Assembly (NCBI GenBank): GCA_017429505.1
Contig: JAFROW010000011.1
Span: 1 to 64,000 of the forward strand
Length of the DNA: 64,000 bases
Reading direction: 5' to 3'
Origin: Clostridia bacterium
GTDB taxonomy: Bacteria > Bacillota > Clostridia > TANB77 > CAG-508
Below, piece by piece: positions 53,564-61,999 of the stretch (positions are counted from its first letter, which is position 1; each line of letters starts with the position of its first letter). Under the pieces are notes generated by a model. The model worked only from the letters and a program-made list of their open reading frames with translations. It was not told where the DNA came from and did no database searches. The translations under genes and the position numbers were made by a program.

Positions 53564-54008
53564 ATGAAAAATAATAAAGGAATAACGATAATTTCGCTTA
53601 TAGTATATATTATTGTACTAAGTATAGTAATTGGTACAACATCAATTCTGATAAAATATTTTTACCATAATACAGAAGAAACAGTTATATCAAAGAAAAC
53701 TGTAGATCAATATTCAAGATTTGTAGCATATATAACAGATGATATTAATTCACGGAAAAGTTGAAAGTATAAGATTAGAACAGCAAGATAAAGAAATTGT
53801 ATTAATTATGAAAGATGAATCTCAACATAGATATTTGTATGAGAATAAGAAAATATTTTTTATTTTGTTAGAAAATGGAAATGATGAAAAAAAATATATT
53901 ACCATTTGTCAAAATATAGATAATTGCATATTTTCGTATACAGAAAATAAACTAAAAACAACAATTACAATAGGAGAAATAACATATAATAATAGTTTTA
54001 ATATTTAA
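53564..54008 (+). CDS. Minor pilin (PilW/ComGF-like), interrupted by a +1 frameshift at a CGG codon
   Basis: The ATG at 53564 (GGAGG at 53554-53558) starts a prepilin with NNKG before ITIISLIVYIIVLSIVIG. The frame continues through FVAYITDDINS and then meets CGG at 53753-53755, with a stop two codons later. Skipping the C at 53753 joins it to GKVESIRLEQQDKEIVLIM and a normal beta-rich pilin body ending at 54008. The joined length of about 147 residues suits a minor pilin. The downstream part alone would have no start site or leader. The interruption type is identical to that in spoIVB: one extra C before GGA. It may be a programmed frameshift, a fresh mutation, or an error. Confidence 0.75.
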
Positions 54009-54190
54009 AATATAAAATAAATTAATATAAATTTCTCAATTTACGAATTATTGTACTGGCATATAAAATTATAAAAAAATTGAAATATTTTCTAAAAAAT
54101 GTAATTTTATGTAATTACGAAAATCACAAGACAAATGATTATAAAAATATTATAATATAAATAGAGAACATAAGAAAGGAAGGATTTATT

Positions 54191-55831
54191 ATGGCAAAAA
54201 ATCAACCATTAGGAATAGAATTGGTAAAAAAAGGAATTGTAACAGGTCAAGATATAGAAAAAGCACTTAAGTATCAAGAAACGCATCGTTCAAGAAGAAT
54301 TGGAGATATTCTATATATTTTAAAAGTTGCAGACCCAAACAAATTAATAAATGCTGTTGGTGAAATATTAGGCAAAAAAGGAAAATATTTGGAATTTAAC
54401 AATATTGGAGTAGAACCAACAGATTATATACCATTTGATGTAATGAAAAAAAATAAAGCTGTACCTTTTGAAGTTGAAGCAGGAAGAATTAAAGTTGCAT
54501 TTGCAGATATCGCCAGTAGTGAAAGTAGCATAAAAAGTATAAAATTACTTATGCTTAATAAAGGTTTAGTTTTAGATGTATATATAGCTTTTCAAAGCAA
54601 TGTGGAAGAATTCTTGGAGAGCTATGAAGAACAATCTAACAAAGATATGGAGAACATAGCAGGAAATGAAACAACTACAGAAATAATAGATAATATAATT
54701 AAGCTTGCAATAGAAAAAAGAGCTAGTGATATACATATCGAGCCACAAATAGATGCTGTAAGAGTGAGATTTAGAATTGATGGAGAGTTATTTGTTATTA
54801 CAACTGTTCCAAAAGATAGACAAGCACAATTAATAGGAAGATTAAAGGCAATTTCTAATATGCACCAAGAAAAACAAAATTCTCAAGATGGTAGAATTTT
54901 GCTATATCCAGAATACAATATTCGTGTATCTTCACAAAAGAATATTTATGGAGAAAAATTTGTTTTAAGACTATTAAAGAAAAATTCAAACATAAGGAAT
55001 ATTTTTGACCTAGGATACCCATATAGTGAAGATCAACTAGATAGAGCGGTAAATAAGAAAAATAGTTTAACAATAATGGCAGCGCCTACAGGAGAAGGTA
55101 AAACAACATCTTTATATAGTATTTTAGATTATTTAAGAAGTGATAGCATAAATATTACAACAATAGAAGATCCAGTTGAAATAAGGATTCCAGGACTAAA
55201 TCAAATTGAAGTTGAAGGAAATATTGGATTTTCAGATAGTTTAAGAACAATCTTAAGACAAGACCCAGACGTAATATTGGTAGGAGAGATAAGAGATAAA
55301 GAAACAGCAGAAATTGCAATTCAAGCAGGTCAAACAGGACACTACGTTTTGTCTACAATTCACACAATAGATGCTGTTGAAGTAATAACAAGACTTAGAA
55401 AAATAGGAGTGCAGGATTATGATATAGCAAGTACTGTAGCAACTACTATTTCACAAAGATTAGTTAGAAGACTTTGCCCTAATTGTAGAAAAGAAAGAGA
55501 ATTTACAGATCAAGAAAAAGAAGTGATTGAAAAGATTTTCGAAAAATATGGGGAGAAAGTTGATTTATCAAATGTAAAAACTTATAATGCTGTTGGATGT
55601 GAACATTGCAACCATTCTGGATATTATGATAGAGTTGGATTATTTGAAGTTTTAGATATTACAGATGAATTAAAAGAAATGATAATGGAAGGTAAATCAA
55701 GTATAGAGATTAGAAAAAAAGCTTTAGAACAAGATTATAGACCATTAGTTGTTGATGGAATTCATAAAGTAATACAAGGAATTACAAATTTAGATGAAAT
55801 AAATAGAAAACTGCTTATATATAATCAGTAA
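54191..55831 (+). CDS. pilB: Type IV pilus assembly ATPase
   Basis: 546 residues. The N-terminal MshEN-type domain (LGIELVKKGIVTGQDIEKAL, then RRIGDILYIL) can bind c-di-GMP in relatives. The ATPase core has Walker A APTGEGKTTS, the Asp box and Walker B DPDVILVGEIRDKETAEIAI, and HTIDAVEVITRL. Cysteine pairs CPNC and CEHC form the zinc site typical of PilB. It powers pilus extension. The 182 bases upstream hold a possible TATAAT and a diverged copy of the greA-upstream repeat, so pilB, pilT and pilC may have their own promoter. AAGGAAGGA precedes the ATG. Confidence 0.95.
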   Translation: MAKNQPLGIELVKKGIVTGQDIEKALKYQETHRSRRIGDILYILKVADPNKLINAVGEILGKKGKYLEFNNIGVEPTDYIPFDVMKKNKAVPFEVEAGRIKVAFADIASSESSIKSIKLLMLNKGLVLDVYIAFQSNVEEFLESYEEQSNKDMENIAGNETTTEIIDNIIKLAIEKRASDIHIEPQIDAVRVRFRIDGELFVITTVPKDRQAQLIGRLKAISNMHQEKQNSQDGRILLYPEYNIRVSSQKNIYGEKFVLRLLKKNSNIRNIFDLGYPYSEDQLDRAVNKKNSLTIMAAPTGEGKTTSLYSILDYLRSDSINITTIEDPVEIRIPGLNQIEVEGNIGFSDSLRTILRQDPDVILVGEIRDKETAEIAIQAGQTGHYVLSTIHTIDAVEVITRLRKIGVQDYDIASTVATTISQRLVRRLCPNCRKEREFTDQEKEVIEKIFEKYGEKVDLSNVKTYNAVGCEHCNHSGYYDRVGLFEVLDITDELKEMIMEGKSSIEIRKKALEQDYRPLVVDGIHKVIQGITNLDEINRKLLIYNQ

Positions 55832-55865
55832 TTTTAAAAACAACTTAAGAAAGGGAGATTTATAA

Positions 55866-56978
55866 ATGATAGATATGAATAAAATATTGGATATTGCAAT
55901 TGCAAAGGATGCGTCAGATATCCATTTAGTTCCTAATAATAAACCAATGCTAAGAATTTCAAGAAGACTTGAACCAATAGAGGAATTTAATGTCCTTACA
56001 GAAGATGATATGATGGAAGTATATGATTATTTAGTAAAAGGAAATGTAGAAGCTGATGAACAATATAAGGAAAAAAGATTGCTAGATACATCTTATGAAC
56101 ACGCAGGATTAAGATTCAGAGTTAACATTTCTCATACAGAAAATATACCTGTTGCAACTTTAAGAATAATAAAAAATGACTTACCTAAATATGAAGATTT
56201 AGGATTGCCAGATATAGTTAGAAGAATGACATACCAACCACAAGGACTAATTTTGGTAACTGGAAAAACTAACTCTGGTAAAACAACTACATTAAATGCT
56301 TTAATAAATGATATAAACGAAAATCAAAATAGAAAAATACTTACACTTGAAAACCCAGTAGAATTTAAACATCATTCAAAAAAATCTTTAATTGTGCAAA
56401 AAGAAGTAGGCAAAGGAAAAGATTCATTAACATTTAGTGATGGTGTAAAAAACTCTTTAAGAGAAGATTGCGATATCTTAGTTATAGGAGAGATAAGAGA
56501 CAAAGAAACTATGGAAGCTGGAATAGAAATGGCAGAATCTGGACATTTAGTTATAGGAACACTTCATACTAAATCTTGTGCAGAAACAATAGATAGAATG
56601 ATAAACTTCTATGAAGTAAGAGACCAAGCTACAATAAAATATTTATTAGCTTCATTATTGAAAATGGTAGTATCACAAAGACTTTTACCATCTGCTGATA
56701 ATAAGTTAGTATTAGTTCCAGAAGTAATGGTAGTAGATAATATTGTTTCAGGAATCATTAGAAAAGACAAAATTAGTGTTTCTGAAATAGAAGATGCTAT
56801 ACAAAGTGGATCTTCTAATGGAAGTATTGGGTTAATAAATTCTTTAGCACAGCTATTTGTAGATGATAAAATAACGCTTGATCAAGCAAAATCACAAATT
56901 GAAGAAAAAAATATTGAAATTTTAAATAGAACAATAATGCAGTTAAAAATAAAGAAACAATCTAAAGTAGGGATGTAA
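55866..56978 (+). CDS. pilT: Pilus retraction ATPase
   Basis: 370 residues. ASDIHLVPNNKPMLRISRRL at the N-terminal PAS-like domain, Walker A GKTNSGKTTTLNALI, Walker B CDILVIGEIRDKETMEAGIE, and GTLHTKSCAETIDRMI in the position of the His box. It lacks the extra N-terminal domain and the zinc site of PilB, so it is PilT rather than a second PilB. PilT drives pilus retraction for twitching and DNA uptake. GAAAGGGAG precedes the ATG, 35 bases after pilB. The classical AIRNLIRE motif is replaced by a diverged sequence near residue 320. Confidence 0.92.
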   Translation: MIDMNKILDIAIAKDASDIHLVPNNKPMLRISRRLEPIEEFNVLTEDDMMEVYDYLVKGNVEADEQYKEKRLLDTSYEHAGLRFRVNISHTENIPVATLRIIKNDLPKYEDLGLPDIVRRMTYQPQGLILVTGKTNSGKTTTLNALINDINENQNRKILTLENPVEFKHHSKKSLIVQKEVGKGKDSLTFSDGVKNSLREDCDILVIGEIRDKETMEAGIEMAESGHLVIGTLHTKSCAETIDRMINFYEVRDQATIKYLLASLLKMVVSQRLLPSADNKLVLVPEVMVVDNIVSGIIRKDKISVSEIEDAIQSGSSNGSIGLINSLAQLFVDDKITLDQAKSQIEEKNIEILNRTIMQLKIKKQSKVGM

Positions 56979-57066
56979 TAAAATATTTTAACAAATTATA
57001 GTGAAACTATAGAAGGAAAACAATCGACTATAGATTATGTTTGAATTTAAACGAAAGGAGAAAAAG

Positions 57067-58416
57067 ATGCCAACATATATTTATAAGGCTGTTAATAAAA
57101 ATGGATTAATAGTTAGAAATAGAGTTGAAGAAGGAAGCAAGATTGCACTAATAAGAAAACTTAAAGCAAATGGATTAGCACCAATTTCAATAAACCAAAC
57201 TATTGCAAGAAAAATTCAACCAGCTGTAAAGAAAAAAAGAAATATAAATAATATTCAAGAAGTTATAAAAAATGCTGGAACAACTCAACTCGATGCAAAT
57301 AGTAAAAGAAGAATGAGCAATATGGATTTAGTAAAATCATATTTTGCAATGCAACAAAAAGTTACAGAAAGAGATTTAGTAATTTTTACTCAAAACTTCT
57401 ATTTGCTAAAAAAAGCTAATTTTAACAATGTACATGCATTATCTACAATAATAGATAGTACAGAGAATATGGCTTTTGCAGGAATTTTGGAAGATATTCT
57501 AGCAGGTGTAGAAGCCGGAGATTATATGTATAAAACAATGGAATATTACTCAAATGTATTTCCATTTATATATATCAATATGATTAGAGTTGGTGAACTT
57601 TCAGGTTCTTTAGAGAACTCTTTGCAACAGGCAGTTGAATACTTGGATAATTCTGCAGCAATAACCAAAAAGATAAAAGGAATATTAATTCCTAATTTAG
57701 CACAATTTGTATTATTAATTGTAATGCTATTTGTAGGAACATTATATGCTTTGCCACAAGTTCAAGGAGTTTTAGATAGTTTAGGAGCAAGCGAAAACGT
57801 TATACCAGCAGCAACACTTGCATTCCAAGCTTTTTTAAGAGGATTCCTAAAGTGGTGGCCAATACCTGTAGCGATAATTGGATCAGCTGTTGTTGCAGTT
57901 ATTTTATACATACAAACTCCTAAAGGAAGATATAAATTCCATTATTTTAAATATACTATGCCAATATTCGGAAAACTTATATTCTTGCTCGATTTTTCAA
58001 GACTTATGAAAGCAATGCTTTTGAATTTAAAAAATGGAATGAGAATTCAAGATGCATTAGATGTAAGTAAAAATGTAATAAATAACTATGTTATGCTTTC
58101 AATAATAGAGAATTCTTTGAACAATATCTTAATTGGTGAATCATGGATTGATCCTTTCGAAAGGTCAGGTTTAGCTTCATCAATGATAATAGAAATGCTT
58201 AAAATTGGTATGCAAACAGACCTACCAGAAATGATGGATAAACTTGTAGAATATATGGAAATAGATATAAACAATACTATTGAAAAAATTACAATGGTTT
58301 TACCACAAGTTATGTATTCAGTTGTTGGTGTTGTATTAATATTCTTCGTTGTAATCGTACTTGTACCAATGATTCAAATTTACTTTGGTAACTTCTTGTT
58401 TGATATGTATTTGTAA
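57067..58416 (+). CDS. pilC: Inner-membrane platform protein PilC
   Basis: 449 residues from the ATG at 57067, which has GAAAGGAG; an upstream ATG at 57037 lacks a site. The start MPTYIYKAVNKNGLIV is the usual PilC/GspF opening. Two GspF domains are visible. The first has LVIFTQNFYLLKKA and a membrane helix after RVGELSGSLENSL; the second has LLDFSRLMKAMLLNLKNGM and two membrane helices, ending VVIVLVPMIQIYFG. PilC couples the ATPases to pilin polymerisation. It is the last gene of the pilus locus and is followed by a terminator and repeat copy B. Confidence 0.93.
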   Translation: MPTYIYKAVNKNGLIVRNRVEEGSKIALIRKLKANGLAPISINQTIARKIQPAVKKKRNINNIQEVIKNAGTTQLDANSKRRMSNMDLVKSYFAMQQKVTERDLVIFTQNFYLLKKANFNNVHALSTIIDSTENMAFAGILEDILAGVEAGDYMYKTMEYYSNVFPFIYINMIRVGELSGSLENSLQQAVEYLDNSAAITKKIKGILIPNLAQFVLLIVMLFVGTLYALPQVQGVLDSLGASENVIPAATLAFQAFLRGFLKWWPIPVAIIGSAVVAVILYIQTPKGRYKFHYFKYTMPIFGKLIFLLDFSRLMKAMLLNLKNGMRIQDALDVSKNVINNYVMLSIIENSLNNILIGESWIDPFERSGLASSMIIEMLKIGMQTDLPEMMDKLVEYMEIDINNTIEKITMVLPQVMYSVVGVVLIFFVVIVLVPMIQIYFGNFLFDMYL

Positions 58417-58446
58417 AAAAAATGCAAGAGTTTTCTTGCATTTTTT
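58417..58446 (+). terminator. Terminator after pilC
   Basis: AAAAAATGCAAGA and TCTTGCATTTTTT form a 12- to 13-bp stem with a four-base loop and T-run. Confidence 0.88.
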
Positions 58447-58453
58447 GTACTTG

Positions 58454-58591
58454 TATAGGAAAAATCAAATTTTTCCTATACTATAAAAGCTTTGCACAGA
58501 AATATTCTTAAGAAAATTTCGCGCCCGAACAAAGACGGAGCGTGTAAATAACTTAAAGACAATAAAAATTTAATCACGCTACTTTTGTTCT
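58454..58591 (+). repeat. Structured three-hairpin element, copy B
   Basis: The first hairpin TATAGGAAAAAT-CAA-ATTTTTCCTATA (58454-58480) differs in sequence from copy A but keeps the stem. The second is GAAATATTCTT with AAGAAAATTTC (58499-58520), followed by GCGC. The third pairs GAACAAA (58527-58533) and AGCGTG (58539-58544) with CACGCT (58575-58580) and TTTGTTC (58584-58590). Relative to copy A one A-U pair has become G-C on both arms. The conserved loop TAACTTAAAGACAA is shared. Both copies directly follow a terminator. Confidence 0.65.
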
Positions 58592-58614
58592 GAATAAAGT
58601 TATACAGAAAACTA

Positions 58615-58643
58615 TTGAAAAAAAATAGATATAAATGTATAAT
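58615..58643 (+). promoter_or_regulatory. Promoter for the ROK kinase gene
   Basis: TTGAAA (58615-58620) and TATAAT (58638-58643) are 17 bp apart, 27 bases before the start at 58671. Confidence 0.75.
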
Positions 58644-58670
58644 AAAGAAAAAAGTTAAGGGAGAATGCAT

Positions 58671-59564
58671 ATGAAAATAGGAATAGATTTAGGTGGAAGT
58701 CATATAGGCTTAGGAGTAATAGAAAATAAAAAAATAATAGAAAAATTTGAAAAAGATTTTTCAAATGAAGACAAAGCACATATTGTTGAGGTAATAGAAA
58801 ACTATATAACAGAAAAAGTAAATGAGTTAAGGAATAAATATGATATAGAAAGCATTGGTATTGCAGTTCCTGGAAGCGTTCAAAATGGAATAATTTCAAA
58901 AATGGTTAATTTAGGGATTACAAATTACAATATAAAACAAAACCTTGAAGAAAAACTAAATATATCAATACATGTTAGAAATGATGCAAAATGTGCATGT
59001 CTTGCAGAGTTTAACAATATCGTAAAAAATGATGAAAATTTAAGGTCTGCAAATATTGTTTTTTTAAGCATTGGAACAGGTATTGGTGGAGGAGTAATAT
59101 ATAATGGAAAATTACTTGAAGGGCATAATTTTGATGGATATGAGATAGGACACATGGTAATTAAAGAAAGCGGATTACCTTGTAAATGTGGAAAATATGG
59201 ATGCTTTGAACGATACGGAAGTATTTTAGAATATAAAAATAAAGTTAAACAAAGGTTAAATATTCCACAAGAAGTTCATGGAGATGCTTTGCGTGAAATT
59301 TTAGATAATAATAGGCAAGAAATACTAGATATAAACAATCAATATATTTCAAATTTAGCATTAGGAATTTCTAACCTTATAAATATATTTGAACCTGATA
59401 TGGTTATTTTAGGAGGAGGATTTTCACATTTTAGCTATATGTTTAAAGATAAAATTTTAGATACACTTATAAATTCTTCTTTACTTTTTAATAGGAGAGA
59501 AAATTTTGACTTAAGAATTGCAGAACTTGGAAATGATGCTGGAATAGTTGGTGCTACATTTTGA
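58671..59564 (+). CDS. ROK-family sugar kinase (glucokinase-like)
   Basis: About 297 residues. I prefer ATG 58671, eight bases from AGGGAG, over ATG 58665. The ATP-binding start is KIGIDLGGSHIGLGVI, then VRNDAKCACLAEF with the catalytic Asp, SIGTGIGGGVIYNGKLLEGH, and the ROK zinc signature PCKCGKYGCFERYGS. DMVILGGGFSH near the end contacts the adenosine. ROK kinases phosphorylate glucose, N-acetylmannosamine or related sugars. Length suits a kinase; no HTH is attached, so it is not a ROK repressor. The exact sugar is not readable. Confidence 0.92.
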   Translation: MKIGIDLGGSHIGLGVIENKKIIEKFEKDFSNEDKAHIVEVIENYITEKVNELRNKYDIESIGIAVPGSVQNGIISKMVNLGITNYNIKQNLEEKLNISIHVRNDAKCACLAEFNNIVKNDENLRSANIVFLSIGTGIGGGVIYNGKLLEGHNFDGYEIGHMVIKESGLPCKCGKYGCFERYGSILEYKNKVKQRLNIPQEVHGDALREILDNNRQEILDINNQYISNLALGISNLINIFEPDMVILGGGFSHFSYMFKDKILDTLINSSLLFNRRENFDLRIAELGNDAGIVGATF

Positions 59565-59631
59565 AAATTCAGCTATAATGATTAATAAAAAAATATAACA
59601 ATGAGTCATAAAAACGATGTATGAAAAATTT

Positions 59632-59661
59632 TTGACAATAGTGGATAAACTGTGTTATAAT
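59632..59661 (+). promoter_or_regulatory. Promoter for RNase P RNA
   Basis: TTGACA (59632-59637) and TATAAT (59656-59661) are 18 bp apart and would start transcription near 59668. Confidence 0.85.
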
Positions 59662-59667
59662 ATGAAA

Positions 59668-60110
59668 AGAGTAAATTGATTAGTCGCTGGTAAATTTCGA
59701 AAGAAATTACGAGAGGAAAGTCCGGGCTCCATAGAGCAAAGATGCTAGATAACGTCTAGTGAGGGTGACCTTAAGGAAAGTGCAACAGAAAATTACCGCC
59801 ATCGTCTATCTAAGGCTCCCGCAAAGCTTGCTTTGTGGGAAGAAGGGGAAACAATGTAGCAATAGAATTAGCCAAAGGCTAATGTATTGCAAAGTTTGTT
59901 TCGACGTGGTAAGGGTGAAAAGGCGAGGTAAGAGCTCACCGCTAGTATGGTGACATATTAGGCTGTGTAAACCCCATCTGGAGCAACACCTAAATAAGAA
60001 GAGTACACTTGCTCGGTGCTTCTTAATTTGTGTGGCTTGAGGTATGTAGTGATACATATCCTAGATAAATGACTAATTTAAAAGACAGAACCCGGCTTAC
60101 AGATTTACTC
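59668..60110 (+). ncRNA. rnpB: RNase P RNA
   Basis: The conserved core pieces are present: GAGGAAAGTCCGGGCTCC near 59714 and ACAGAACCCGGCTTA near 60086. The ends GAGTAAAT and ATTTACTC form helix P1. A T-run directly after 60110 acts as terminator. The length of about 443 nt is on the long side for a bacterial P RNA, with an expanded region around 59815-59890. The RNA is the catalytic part of RNase P, which matures tRNA 5' ends. Confidence 0.96.
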
Positions 60111-60150
60111 TTTTTTTATATGAATTTTTTGTGAATTTTTTGAAAAAAGA

Positions 60151-60179
60151 TTGACATTTTTTGCAAGAAAGTATATACT
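60151..60179 (+). promoter_or_regulatory. Promoter for the SH3-NlpC/P60 gene
   Basis: TTGACA (60151-60156) and TATACT (60174-60179) are 17 bp apart, about 90 bases before the upstream ORF at 60269. Confidence 0.8.
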
Positions 60180-60268
60180 AGTAGCAAATTGAAAAAGAAA
60201 TAATTTTTCTTCTTCAAGAATGCTTAAAAATACCGATTTTTAAGCAAAAAAATAAGAAAGGAGCGTAA

Positions 60269-60302
60269 ATGTATAAAGTACATTTTACAAAATTTTATGA
60301 GT
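60269..60302 (+). CDS. Upstream ORF of eleven codons overlapping the NlpC/P60 start
   Basis: ATG 60269 has the only good Shine-Dalgarno here, AAAGGAG at 60256-60262, and encodes MYKVHFTKFYE. Its stop TAA (60300-60302) overlaps the ATG of the hydrolase gene at 60297. The hydrolase start itself has no convincing ribosome-binding site, so translation of the large gene probably depends on termination-reinitiation from this small ORF. Confidence 0.5.
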
Positions 60303-61991
60303 AAGAAAACAAAAGTCGTAACAACAATTATAGCATTATGTTTAGGATTAGTTTTAGTAGGAACGAAAGCTTATGCTACAACTGGGAAGGCGATTAATGA
60401 TACTACAAGGATAAGAAAGAAGGCAAACACAACTTCAGAAGTGGTTGCTGTAATGACAAAAGGAGAAAAAATTGAAATATTATCTGAAGAAGATGGATGG
60501 TACAAAGTTAAGTATAAAGAATCAGATAATACAATTACAGGTTATGTAAGAAATGACTTATTAGATGTTGAAGGCGAAAAAAAGCAAGAAGAACAAGAAA
60601 CAAAAAATGACGAAAAGAAGGAAACTCAAACAGAAGAAAAAGAAGCTGAAAAAGAAGAAACAGAACAAAAGCAAGAAGAGACAATCTCAAATAATGAAGA
60701 AACAAAAGTCAAAGAAACAGCTGAACTTGAAAATACAGCTACAGAAGACCAAAAAGCAGAGCAAGAATCTGAACAAGGTACAGAACAAGAAATGCAAGAA
60801 GTAGAAAAAGAAGAAGTTGTTTTTAAAGAAAATGAAAAATTACAACTAAAAAGTGAAACAGATGTACAATTACTACCATTAATTTTCTCATGCAAAACTG
60901 GGAAGATTTCAGCAAATACACAAGTTATAGTATTAGAAGTAGTTGGTAATTGGACAAAAATAGAGTCAGAGGATCAAGAAGGATGGATTCCAACAATTAA
61001 GTTAGAAAAAAATCAAGATCAAAGCAAACAAGAAACTAAAACAGAAGAAAAAAAAGAAGAGAACAATGAAGAAAAGACAGAAAATAAAACAACAAAAATG
61101 TATGTAAACACAATAACTTTAAATCTAAGAGAAAAAGCAGATACAGGTTCAAAAGTAGTAACTCAATTAAATCAAAATGATGAAGTTACTATTGTAAAAG
61201 TTGTAGATAGTACTTGGTCTCAAGTTAAAGCAAAAGGATATGAAGGTTATACAGCAAGTGAATATTTATCAGAGAAAAAAGCTTCTGACAAAACATCAAG
61301 AGGTTCTGACGATATAAGAAAAGAAGCAGAAGCACAGAAAAAGGCTGAACAAGAAGCTAAAAAGAAAGCCGAAGAAGAAGCAAAGAAAAAGGCTGAAGAA
61401 GAGGCAAAAAAGAAAGCTGAAGCAGAAGCAAAGAAAAAAGCTGAAGAAGAGGCTAAAAAGAAAGCCGAAGCAGAAGCAAAGAAAAAAGCTGAAGAAGAGG
61501 CTAAAAAGAAAGCTGAAGCAGAAGCAAAGAAAAAGGCCGAACAAGAAGCTAAAAAGAAAGCTGAAGCAGAAGCAAAGAAGAAAGAATCTAAAAAAGAAAC
61601 AAGTAGTTCAAAAACTACATCAAGTAGCAAAAAATCCGGAACTACAGGGGAAGATATAGTTGCTTATGCAAAGAAGTTCTTAGGATGTAAATATGTTTAT
61701 GGAACAGCAGGACCAAATACATTTGACTGCTCAGGTTTAACATCTTATGTATATAAACATTTTGGATATTCTTTAAATAGAACATCTGGAGGACAAAGAA
61801 GCAATGGTACAAAGGTTAATAAATCAGATTTGCAACCAGGAGATATATTATGTTTCTCAGGACATGTTGGAATATATATTGGAGGAAACAAATTTATACA
61901 TGCTGCAAATCCAAGAAGAGGTGTTATTATAACATCATTATCTGAAAGCTATTATGTAAAAACATACATAACAGCTAGAAGAATTCTTTAA
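60297..61991 (+). CDS. Secreted SH3b-NlpC/P60 peptidoglycan endopeptidase
   Basis: 564 residues. A signal peptide (about 1-27, ending in YAT) leads to three bacterial SH3 domains at about 30-90, 180-235 and 265-322, separated by Glu/Lys/Gln-rich linkers. A long Ala-Lys-Glu repeat region (about 340-425, built from AEAKKKAEEEAKKK-like units) forms a stiff charged rod. The C-terminal NlpC/P60 domain has the catalytic Cys in TFDCSGLTSYVYKHFG, His in FSGHVGIYIGG, and KFIHAANP. It would cut peptide cross-bridges of peptidoglycan after binding the wall through the SH3 domains. Translation is probably coupled to the upstream ORF at 60269. Confidence 0.93.
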   Translation: MSKKTKVVTTIIALCLGLVLVGTKAYATTGKAINDTTRIRKKANTTSEVVAVMTKGEKIEILSEEDGWYKVKYKESDNTITGYVRNDLLDVEGEKKQEEQETKNDEKKETQTEEKEAEKEETEQKQEETISNNEETKVKETAELENTATEDQKAEQESEQGTEQEMQEVEKEEVVFKENEKLQLKSETDVQLLPLIFSCKTGKISANTQVIVLEVVGNWTKIESEDQEGWIPTIKLEKNQDQSKQETKTEEKKEENNEEKTENKTTKMYVNTITLNLREKADTGSKVVTQLNQNDEVTIVKVVDSTWSQVKAKGYEGYTASEYLSEKKASDKTSRGSDDIRKEAEAQKKAEQEAKKKAEEEAKKKAEEEAKKKAEAEAKKKAEEEAKKKAEAEAKKKAEEEAKKKAEAEAKKKAEQEAKKKAEAEAKKKESKKETSSSKTTSSSKKSGTTGEDIVAYAKKFLGCKYVYGTAGPNTFDCSGLTSYVYKHFGYSLNRTSGGQRSNGTKVNKSDLQPGDILCFSGHVGIYIGGNKFIHAANPRRGVIITSLSESYYVKTYITARRIL

Positions 61992-61999
61992 GGAGGAAT

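Noticed and set aside
61325..61580. Tandem short repeats that look array-like at the DNA level
   Set aside because: They are in-frame codons of the Ala-Lys-Glu rod in the NlpC/P60 protein, with no spacers, so not a CRISPR array.
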